A DNA stretch of 64,000 nt, from positions 12,950,264 to 13,014,263 of the forward strand of contig NC_079426.1 in assembly GCF_026213295.1 (NCBI RefSeq), read 5' to 3'. A program made the position numbers and the translations under genes. Position 1 is the stretch's first letter. The number at the start of each line of letters is the position of its first letter. The notes under the pieces are model-generated. The model saw only the letters and a list, made by a program, of their open reading frames with translations, had not been told where the DNA came from and did no database searches. Shown here piece after piece: positions 36,401 through 64,000 of the stretch. The stretch is from Gadus chalcogrammus. Lineage: Eukaryota; Chordata; Actinopteri; Gadiformes; Gadidae.

Positions 36401-36710
36401 CCATGCGTAAAATGGGAATAGAAAACATAACGTGTGAGTAATGTGAGTAAAAAAGATGCAGGCCAAAGAGTTGAACTCGTCCAAGGTGAGCCATTGTTGA
36501 GTGTTTGAAGCACATTTTCTTGTCTCCTTGTATCAAGTTTCCATGGTCGATGCACGCGCATCATTGTGCGTAAACCTCAACTCTTAACTTATAACAAATT
36601 ATTTCGGAAATCATACATTTACACAAATCATGCATGGAACTCCGTCCATCGATAAATAATCAGCAAAGAAAGCGAGAAAGCGAGAGAGCGAGAGCGAGAG
36701 CGAGAGAGAG

Positions 36711-36785
<75 letters not shown>

Positions 36786-38610
36786 AGCCCTGATCCTCTT
36801 TTTAGAAAACTCCCTCCCAGCCAGACACCTATAATGGACCAGTATTTATCAAGCGGCCCGGGAGAGGAGTGTGCACCTAGGGCTGTTTTCGCATGGGATT
36901 AGCCGGGGTCCAGAGCCCGATGCTCTCACTGGATCATCTGGTAGAGATTAGTCTCTGGCTGTTTACCCAGCTCCCGCGGTCCACTCATTGATCTGAAATT
37001 AAACTTCTCCCCACAAGTCCATGTGGGTCAATGTTTTGAGGCTTATCAGGTAGACGCTCCGTTAAATATTTTATATTTTCTCTGCGACTGTGTATTTAAC
37101 ATCTTTTGTTCCGTGTGGAGGCGTTCATGCGCAGAGAACTAGATTATAAGACATCCCAATATTGTTGTTTCGGGACACCACCAACTAGACGCGTATGCAT
37201 TAAGCCTACGAACTGGATTTTCCTTATCAAAAAGATAAAGCCCTTAAATCGTGACTCCATATGAATGGAGGCAATTAAAGGTAGAGCGATTCACTGAGGG
37301 AAGAGCGAAAGAGGAACGGCATTGCTTGCTGTCTGACGCCATCTGTTGGACTCAACACAAAATAAACATTTTGCAGCATCGTGTCTGGACTCCTTCATGG
37401 GCGGCCCAGGTCGGCGACACAATAGACCAACAACACACCCAAACACCTTGGTCAAGCGCCGCATGAGAGTCTATACTGAATCTAAAACAAACGTACACAT
37501 TTTGTCCACTATACTGGCCCCCGCCCCTATAAATGAACTGATTGTAGCCTACCTTTATGAAACCGCAGTAGGCCTAGCCCTACTGAAATGTTATTGAAAA
37601 TGTTCACCTGCCACCTGCCGAATAAGGGAGGAGGGTGGAAATAAAGTTGCGATTTCTTTATCTGCTTGGTTTAAGGTGAGACAGAAAGCTAAGTGCTTGT
37701 TGGCTCGTATTCTCCAGTGCAAATGCATCAATAAACTCGGCGGTAAAGTAGGTTAAACGGACAGCTCGCACTTGCGGTTTGAGTTGCGTTCCTGTCCCAG
37801 CAAAACTACAACTATAGGCTACTAAGCTTCTATAACTTTCAATGTGCAACATTTTCGCTTAAGCCTTCTACCAGCATCTAAATACGACACATTGGAAGGT
37901 TAATTAAGTTGTATTTGTTGGCATCTTAATCCATGCATTGAGACATGTTAAATTAAACAAACCAAAAAAGTGCGTTATCAATTGGTTATTATTCCTTGCA
38001 GCATGTGAAGCTCGAGGCTAGGTGGTTGGGATGTAGCATGTTGTTCGAGGTGTTATTGCTCAATATAAAAATATTTATTAAATACATATTTGTACATATT
38101 TTATAAAGCATGAGTGTGCGTTTCTTTAATCACTAAAGTGCAAAGAAAATAATGTCAGGTCAAATGTATGATCAGTTCTCTCATCCACCATAGAGTCTGG
38201 TGCACCAGAAAGGTTTTATTCCCTTGATACACCCACACTGTACAGGACCCTGATAATGGATAGATACACACAGGTGCCTATGATTGTTCCACCTTTTGCC
38301 ATTTTTGAAACATCCTTTGATTCAGATCAAAGCATGAGACAAACAAGATTTTCCAACGAATAAAACGCTTCAAACCTTGGGGACAACAGGCCGTACATAC
38401 TGTAGGCCTACATGAACAAACTTGCACATAAAGGCTTTTTAAAAAAACGTGTTAATCAAATACCTCCACCGCAAACAAGTGATAAGTGAAAAGACAACAG
38501 GACATATACTGTACATTTAGTGTACATAAGGGCCTTTTTTGAAACACATGTAGGCCTAACTAATCAAATATCTCCACCGCAAACAATTAATGAGTGACGT
38601 GTCCTTGACA
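33433..38610. other. intergenic region between pitx3 and the lipase gene
   Basis: No gene is supported. A G run lies at 33750-33769. The block 34560-35200 is AT-rich, repeat-poor and full of ATTA/TAAT cores, and the block 36790-37150 has a GGATTA (TAATCC complement) at 36896-36901; both are candidate regulatory DNA. A (GA)n tract lies at 36671-36781 and a (CTC)n tract at about 36137-36160. Three 17-bp copies of an atagtataaaacatat unit lie near 35677-35722. Confidence 0.6.
36671..36781 (+). repeat. (GA)n tract with GAGC interruptions
   Basis: Imperfect at the 5' end and pure at the 3' end. Confidence 0.95.
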
Positions 38611-38616
38611 CCAACA

Positions 38617-38717
38617 CAGCTGTGGGTTTCCCATTCTCGTTTGGGGAGGAAAACACCTGGTTGCTCTATAAAAAGGTCCCCTGCTTATATTCAGAGTGTT
38701 GGATCTATTGCTCAGAG
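38617..38717 (+). promoter_or_regulatory. pancreatic lipase promoter and short 5'UTR exon
   Basis: TATAAAA at 38667-38673 predicts a start near 38697, and a donor (CTCAGAG followed by gtaagt) lies at 38717/38718, giving a leader exon of about 20 nt. Upstream is CAGCTG (38617-38622), then TTTCCC (38627-38632), the E-box plus TC-box arrangement bound by the acinar factor PTF1. A second E-box, CACCTG, lies at 38654-38659. Site function is inferred from motif and position. Confidence 0.65.
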
Positions 38718-38820
38718 GTAAGTACTAGATATGGGTTCATCTTAATTACGGGATTTGGTGTCGATAATTCCTGTCTTTGTTTTATAATGACATGTTTCCC
38801 ATGGACCTTTTATTCACCAG

Positions 38821-47087
<8,267 letters not shown>

Positions 47088-47130
47088 TCTGCCGCTACAA
47101 CCTTTACAATAAAACCATCTTTATGTTGAA
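47088..47130 (+). terminator. lipase 3'UTR and poly(A) signal
   Basis: AATAAA at 47108-47113, only about 20 nt after the stop, implies a very short 3'UTR, as is common for pancreatic enzymes. Confidence 0.7.
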
Positions 47131-47952
47131 TATCTTTTCACACGTTTGCTCAAATATTCTGTGAGGGGAGAGGATTTTATGATGAAAGGAGAATAGAGGC
47201 AAAATGTAGGTCATCTAAATAGGATGTGGTGAATGAAGAGGATGTAGTCCTTCCTTATTTGTTCGACACAGCAAATGCATTTCACATCAAATTGTTTTGG
47301 TTTGATGACATACGAAAGTTAACAGATTTAACCATTTACCACCATGGTCACAGTGATAGCCAATTCGTTTGCAAACAGTTAAGTGTTGAGTGTATTGACT
47401 AACAACAAGCAACCAAATAAGCAGTAAATTACATGGTTAGAGTCCTATTCCCACCGCCTCGTTTGGATATAAAATGCGTCCAGAACGATTTACTTGTAAT
47501 ATGTCTGTGATAGACTTTCTGTGATTCCATCAGAGAGTGTGAGTGGTTGTGTGTGTGTGTCTCCCCCTGGCACTGAGAAGAACCCTCATTAATTCGTCTG
47601 TGGCCTTTTCACCAGTTTATGAAGTCCTGATTGCACGCTATTGTTTTGGCGGTATTTATCTGAACACAAACCCCATAATCACTCCTGCCAAAATATGGCT
47701 TTGAGAAAAAAAAGGAGAGCTGCCATTTTTTCATCAAAAAAAAGGGGCATTTGTATTCTCTGCAAAGAATCCATCAGGGCACACAATACCAATCAGTGGA
47801 TAAACCCGAGGACTTTATTAATAAAACCACTGTGTGGGCTGCTGCCAGTGTCTTTAAGTCCTCTAAAAGACGGCATCACTCTTTTGTCTCTCACGCTCGT
47901 GTGTGTGTGTGTGTGCGCGCGCGCGCGCGTGCGTGCGTGCGTGTGTGCGTGC

Positions 47953-48019
<67 letters not shown>

Positions 48020-49046
48020 CGCTCACGCGCGTGTGTTTTTATTCATTACGGGCTCATTGGAAATGAAGGCTGGAGACAAAACACAGGCTAATGTCTGTAA
48101 TTACAGCTGTTTGTCTGGGTGTCAACTTCTCTGATCTCTGAGCGGGGGTCTTCTCTTAGGGCTGGGAGGGAGGTTAAACAAAGAGGGATTAGACAGGTTG
48201 TGAATTAAGAGTTGTATTTTTACAGATAGACGGGGGGGGCACAAGTTAACCCGTAACCATGTAACGTTAACTCATAGGAATTACAATGAAAGATATGACA
48301 CCATACATACATTCTTTATGCTTTATATTTTTATCCAATTATACCCACTATAAGATATGCGTGTGTTTCCTGATATTCACTGGCTCCTATAATATATTCA
48401 TACTGTTCATTACTTCATACTGTACTGAACACTATTCACCACTGTACCAGGTACCTGTGAAGTGCCCTTCAGAGTGTGAGTGTGTTTCTGTGTGCGTCTA
48501 CATCTGTGTGAGTATGTGTGTTTGCGTGTCTCTCTGTAAATGTGTGTGTCTATAACTGTCTGTGTGGTGGTCTACATCTGTGTGTGTGTGTTTGTGTGTA
48601 TGTGGGTCATCCGCACACCTGGCCACTTGTTTCAGGGTTACACAAACATGACTCTTTGTCATCACCAATTATTTAAGCCGAGGGTCTCCAAGGTAAACAA
48701 ACTGTAATAAACGTTAAACACCGTCGAGGGGGGGGGGGGGGGAAGCATGCACGGAACCACCAATGGCACGTGTGCTCTCTCCCTGCCGTGCGCTTTTAAC
48801 ATGCGCTCTATTGAAGGAGCCCCTCGACGAATCTGTTGCCGCAGATCGCCGTAGCAACGGCCCCTCTTCAGAGCCATTTCACAGGAAATAGAACATGACC
48901 TCTTCCTTCCCCCCTGATGTCCCGCCCCCTCACACACAACCACACATGTGCAGATACAGACACATGCAGAAAGACACACAGGTAGGCGCGCGCACACACA
49001 CAGACACAGGTAGATAGACAAATATACACAAACAGTTAGACCCTCA

Positions 49047-49084
<38 letters not shown>

Positions 49085-50855
49085 AGAACACAAATAGATA
49101 GAGACACATGCAGACACATACACACATACAGCTCGAGACACACACACAGATAGTGATAGACACACACACACACACACACAAGCAGATAGAGACCCTCACA
49201 CACAGAGCTAAAACACGGCGGGTGAGCAGGGTTGAGTGGTGCTTCAGTAGTCCTTGTTAGGAATAACTAGGCTCCTAAATGTTGGCTGTTATTAAATAAC
49301 AAGAGGCGCGTTTAGGTTCAGATTCCACTTGTTCAACTAGGGGGCGTGACTTCTTTGAAATGCGCGTTTTAAAATATTTAAAATATCTGATCATAGCGAT
49401 ACCTTTGTTGTAATAGCCTTCGCTCCACATTACAACATTGTAGCTACAGTAGATCCATCTGCAAGGTTGTTTTCTCCCGTCTATTATATTTTTATCCCAA
49501 CTATTTAGGTTATTTAAATAGTTCGTTGTGAGTCAAGGATAACTCCAGGTAGAGATTGGACAGGTGAAACAGTGACATGCATGGTCCTGATATAAGTGTA
49601 AGAGTAAGTGGGCCTATTTGATTGATAGGATAGTCTATTATCCTTCTAAATCAAATACATTTTCTTCTATAACGGAAATACTCGCAGGGTTTTCAACGTT
49701 TTAGGCCTACTCTATTTTGTGTTTGGCCTACTTCTTAATACTCACATTGGCCGATTTCTTCTGGGCGCAGTTGATGAAAGCACTTCGTCCGTGGAGGTAT
49801 GTTGTGCATGTGCGCGTGCGCTTTAGGCGATGCTGCACACACGTGCGATCAAAGGCGAACTACCGAATAAGTTAGTCAAACCTTACCGTACCCTTAACTA
49901 ATTTTATTTGCAGTAAAATCGAATTCATTCAAATGTTAGAATAACGGACTCTCTTCATAAGTATAATGCTAAATCTTGAATAACTTTGTATCGGCTCTTG
50001 ACATCGGTGACACACATAGATGACGTGACGTAATCAAAGGGTGCCGCACAACGGGCTCATGTTATTATACATCCGGCCGCTAGGAGAAGTAAAGCTAAAG
50101 GAATGCCAATCAATCCAAGCAATTAATCACAAGTATATAGTTTGGTTACATTTTAAAGTGAGTAGGTCCTTGTGCCAATGTCTAGTCATAGTGCCCCATA
50201 ATACCAGTTATTGACATGAAGAATATTTATAAACAAATTGCATACAGGCTATGTAGGCTATACATATAACCACATCAACCTTTTTGATAGATTGATGCAA
50301 AATTCTGCTTTCTGAAAAAAGGAACTGGTGATAAAAGTCGTTTGAGGTCCTCAAATGAGATTCCTTTAATCGATATATTGAATCTTTGTATCCCAAATAT
50401 AGGCCAAGTAAACACATTACATCAATAATTTGATTTTTTCTGTTTTCAACATGCTATTCTTTTTTACGCCACTTGGTAGCAATGTTCCTTCACACAAGTT
50501 CTTGGCACGAAGGTAGGGAACATCTATTCATTTGGAGGAACAGAGATGGGTTTCAAACACAGAACATTGAGGCCTTTAAGGTGAGAATTTTAAAAACATT
50601 ACTTAACATGTTTCTTAATTTCTTAATCTATTCAGTTAACAGTGTGAATAGAATATTCTTGATCATATTCTAGACACTTTGATATATTGCCACCTGGTCT
50701 CCCTGAAGTCTACCATACATTCTAAAGGAATTGGTCCTATACCGCATTATTATTTGCAAGCCTTAGATTCAAATGAAATTGAAATATTAGATGTCTTGTG
50801 AATAAATGTGGGAATTCGACCATAAAACACAGAAATGATGTTCTTTGAAATACAC
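47131..50855. other. intergenic region between convergent pnlip and hspa12a
   Basis: No gene is supported. It contains a GT/GC alternating tract at 47899-48018, TG-rich stretches at about 48475-48605, a G run at about 48727-48742 and CA-rich sequence at 48940-49205. Confidence 0.6.
47899..48018 (+). repeat. compound (GT)n-(GC)n alternating tract
   Basis: 120 bp of almost strict purine-pyrimidine alternation with a gcgcgcgcgcgc core. Confidence 0.95.
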
Positions 50856-53800
50856 ATTTTATTGGTGAAACAGTGTCCATGGATAGCACCTCGGTGAGCC
50901 CGAGTTGGAAGGTTAAATGTGTTAAACTTCACATGAGTGTTATCTGTTACATGTTAGGCAGAAGAGATAAGATTAATATCACAACAATCTCGCGATCTGA
51001 TAGTGAGGATCTTCAAGTTTTGTAACTATACTGCTAATTTTGAACGGCGTTAAGCGATTTTTCTTTACTTTTGCAAGCTAAATAGATCTAATCCATTCTG
51101 ATATTCCCAATCTGACTCCTTCAAATTCAAGTGTTTACGCGTCCTTTGCGCCTGGATCGTGTTCTAGTCTTTACGCACAGAGAATACGTGTTTCTTCATA
51201 TCACCGTGAGTTATTTTAGCGCCAAGCAGCTACATCAGAACATCTTATCAATCATAGAATGGCAAAAAAAATTAACGGAAAAAAAAGGCTACACAATATA
51301 CACCGTAATCACAGAATCAAAAGTAAATCTACTGAGTGTTGCGGTCTTTCCTTCAACGTAAAAACCTAGGTTCCGTCGCGCCGCGGTCTACAGTGGGCTA
51401 CAACGGAGTGAAACAGTTCTAGTGCAGCAATGGTGCTCCGGCACATTTATAATTCTGTGATTGGTGAATTATTTAAAGTGGTTGCGATGGGGTTCAAGAC
51501 CACTGCGGTGTCAAAGCAATTTTACAGCCCCCTGTGCATGGTTTCAATACAGAATGCATGCATGAATACACTCGCAAATAACAAAACAAAAAAACACCCT
51601 ATGCAACGTGAATCCTACGAATCTCTCGGATGTTCCGGCCCTCTTGGTGACGTTCCTCTCATCCAAAAGAGACATGGACCGTGGTGCCGGGACAAACAGA
51701 TCGCTTGTATGCCTGCTCATTCCTTTAAGCAACACATGCTGAGACATGCACGAGGTCAGAGGTCAGCACAGAGGACAAAAATAGGCATGGTGCACGACAC
51801 TTACGCAAGGCCAGCATCCATTCACAGCTTTGAAGTAAATTATAGGTGTATACATGTATATATAAAACAAGAAAGTGAATCATTATAACTCCTTTATAAT
51901 ACGTGGGCTGGTTGGCTTCCTATAAATAGGCGAAATAATATAGCTTGCAACCTATACAAATACAAACGAAGGGGTTGGCTTGAGAAGGATTCAGGTTTTG
52001 ATTGTTTGAGAAGGGCCGACCCCAACTCAAACACACAAACTGTCAGAAATCTGTGTTTGTATAGTAACAGTGACATCTGTTTTATACACGTTAGGCACTA
52101 ACTTCATTAAAACTCATTCGCTCCAGTCACACTCCAAACATCCCAACGGCATCCTCAGCACTAGAGTGGAAGTGTTAACGTACGATAATGTCAAACATGA
52201 CGACATATAGTATAGTATATATAAAGTACACTATACATAGTAAAGAGGTTAAGTGTGAATATCATTAATGAATGTGACTACTAATACAGATACAACTTTG
52301 ATAGTTTGTATTAGAGGATAGACGCCTCTGATTGGTCTAGGGGTTGGGGTTACGGGGTCATGAGGTCGCTCTCAACAGGTATTTAATAAACATAATGATG
52401 GCCTGTGTGGAGAATGGGATTCACCTTGATGCGCAAAGGAATAACCCATGGAAGTGTTTCAATGCCAGCACAGACAGAGCATCCCATAATAACCTGGGAG
52501 TGAATACAGCAATCAGAGCCTTTCTGGACCCCTGCGGGTACAGCTGGTGTGAAAAAAAACGTGACAGATGTCCACAGGAAACACACACACACTCATACTC
52601 ACGCACACACAAACGCACGCAAATGCCTCAAGTTAACACCCACACACACAAACACACACTCTTGCAGACAAACACACACGCTCACACAAATGCCTCAAGT
52701 GCACACACAAACACACACACACTCCCTCTTGCAGACACACTCAAATGCGAGCACACACATGATGGTGTGCACACACAATCCCCTTCTCGGGTCGAAAGCA
52801 TTTAAAATTATAGCGCAACAAATCTGTACATTTAAATACCGTATTTACAGAAACGAACACAAAAAGCCCACCAAATGGGAGTGCACGTTCCCTATGATCA
52901 GAAAATAAAAACTAAAACCTATTTCACACATTTCAAAAATAAACATCATACTACGGTAGCATAACGCATGGATGAATAAAAGGCAACATTTCCGCTATTG
53001 GATGGCTATTATGTGGTGTTTTCCTGGCTATACCGTTGGGAGGTTAATGGCTTAACTGGTGGTGGTTTCATGAAGCTAGCAGTACGGCCCACTGGCCTGA
53101 CATACAAAGACATATTCACATTCTAGTGTTGGCTTATTCCGAACAGCCCTGCAATGTTTGTGAGGATGAAACGGGACACAAGGTGAAGTTAAGACTCATT
53201 AACTAACCTGAAATGATCAAATTGAAGAAACAAAAGTCTTCCTCCTGAACTTTACAAAGCTCCTCACAAGTGGAAATGTCTGCAGAGCTAAAATATATCC
53301 CAACGTTTCACATCTAGCAGCCAGTAGGTAGATTCAGCTTATGGCATCGAAGGGGACATGATCAAAAACATATTTCTTCAAGTGTGTATGCAACCTCCAG
53401 TTTTTAAGCAATAATCGTTATAAACATACAGTATACACCGTGTACATATGAAACCCTGGAATACCTGATACTGCGGTCATATCATTTAATCCGATAATCC
53501 TCCTGTTCCTAAATAACTCAAACCCTGACAAGCAAACCAAGCTTCAAAGTAGAGGCGCAGAAACCAGGAGTATGCGTGGGGTCTGATAGTGGAAGCGCTG
53601 GATAAACATGCGAGGAATAACCACTTTGCTTTTACACGCATGCGCGAGGAATAAAGAGCGTGTCTGTGGTTTAACAAGACACACATGATTAAAGTACCGA
53701 CTGCCTCGATTGGACAGGGCAGAGGCCCAGTACAGCACCCTCTATGGTCTAATATCTTCCTATTACTGGGTTGTTGAACTGGGTGCACACACGCCTCATT

Positions 53801-54188
53801 ATCAACTCACCACACTCACAAAACACATGTCATCAAGCCAAGCTCCAAGATCGCTGACCAAGACCAGCTCAAGAATATACCAAGAAATGCCACTGGACAG
53901 TAGTGTGTGTATATTAATGTGTGTGTATACTGTGTAAGCTGTAAGACGGATAAACTTCGATTAATTTAACTTAAACCTCCTAAATCTCCTTCCCTAGTGG
54001 CTGAGGAAGTCATTGCTGGAGTCTCTCTCTCTCTCTCTCTCTCCCCCTCTCTCTCTCTCTCTCTCTCTCCCTCTCCCTCCCTCCCCCTCTCTCCCCCTCC
54101 CTTTCCCTCTCTCCCTCCCTCCCTCTCTCTCTCTCCCTCGAGGAAGTAAATACTGGCCCGCTCCCCACTCTCTCCCCCGTCTGCCTCT
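50856..54188 (-). other. hspa12a: probable long 3'UTR of hspa12a
   Basis: No other gene is seen between the hspa12a stop codon and a minus-strand AATAAA at about 50857-50863, which would give a 3'UTR of about 3.3 kb. Long UTRs are usual for this gene, but the end is unproven. The stretch contains CA-rich imperfect repeats at 52577-52775, including two copies of aaatgcctcaag, and CT-rich tracts at 54019-54139. Confidence 0.4.
53994..54019 (-). repeat. duplicate of the last hspa12a codons in the 3'UTR
   Basis: These 26 bases match 54189-54214 (stop codon and preceding codons) at 25 positions, 195 bp further downstream in the transcript. A weaker third copy (gaggaagtaaatactggcc) lies near 54140. 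Confidence 0.85.

Positions 54189-64000
<9,812 letters not shown>

Noticed and set aside
33433..38600. Search for ELOVL3, the human neighbour of PITX3
   Set aside because: No exon of a fatty-acid elongase (HxxHH motif) is seen in this interval.
51430..51888. 152-residue plus-strand frame between the lipase and hspa12a
   Set aside because: No recognisable domain, no splice context, and it lies opposite the probable hspa12a 3'UTR; it is not the human neighbour C10orf82 as far as I can tell.

Overview
This is vertebrate, almost certainly teleost fish, nuclear DNA. Genes are split by GT-AG introns, and the proteins read as orthologues of vertebrate GBF1, PITX3, pancreatic lipase and HSPA12A. The intergenic DNA is full of microsatellites: I count 19 simple repeat tracts of about 60 bp or more, roughly 2.3 kb or 3.6% of the window. 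That density recalls gadiform (cod-like) genomes, but the species is only an inference.

Layout. (1) 1-14.5 kb, minus strand: the 5' end of gbf1, with a probable non-coding first exon (ending 14366), the start-codon exon (13333-13436) and the next exon (10536-10602). The remaining ~10.5 kb to the window edge is intron. A complete 621-bp non-autonomous hAT element lies in one intron. (2) 14.5-17.5 kb: the space between the divergent genes gbf1 (minus) and pitx3 (plus). (3) 17.5-33.4 kb, plus strand: pitx3, with a probable 5'UTR exon, three coding exons (24532-24640, 28405-28610, 31592-32161; 294 aa) and a 3'UTR ending near a poly(A) signal at 33408. (4) 33.4-38.6 kb: intergenic, with AT-rich candidate regulatory DNA. 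(5) 38.6-47.1 kb, plus strand: a complete pancreatic-lipase gene (12 coding exons, 470 aa), preceded by a TATA box and a PTF1-like site. (6) 47.1-54.2 kb: intergenic DNA and the probable long 3'UTR of hspa12a. (7) 54.2-64 kb, minus strand: the last seven exons of hspa12a, one cut by the window edge.

The genes do not form one pathway. GBF1 activates Arf at the Golgi, PITX3 is a lens and dopaminergic-neuron homeodomain factor, pancreatic lipase is a secreted digestive enzyme, and HSPA12A is an atypical Hsp70. From memory of human chromosome 10, gbf1/pitx3 are head-to-head neighbours at 10q24 and PNLIP/HSPA12A neighbours at 10q25, so two conserved pairs appear joined here.

I found no new biochemical system. 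The most interesting signals are in RNA processing. Complementary repeat tracts flank the start-codon exon of pitx3. Two hspa12a splice sites are built directly on TG/CA repeats. The lipase gene has a GC-AG intron. Several near-perfect hairpins sit inside introns. Every exon boundary given was checked by hand for reading-frame continuity; first exons, UTR ends and regulatory sites are less certain.
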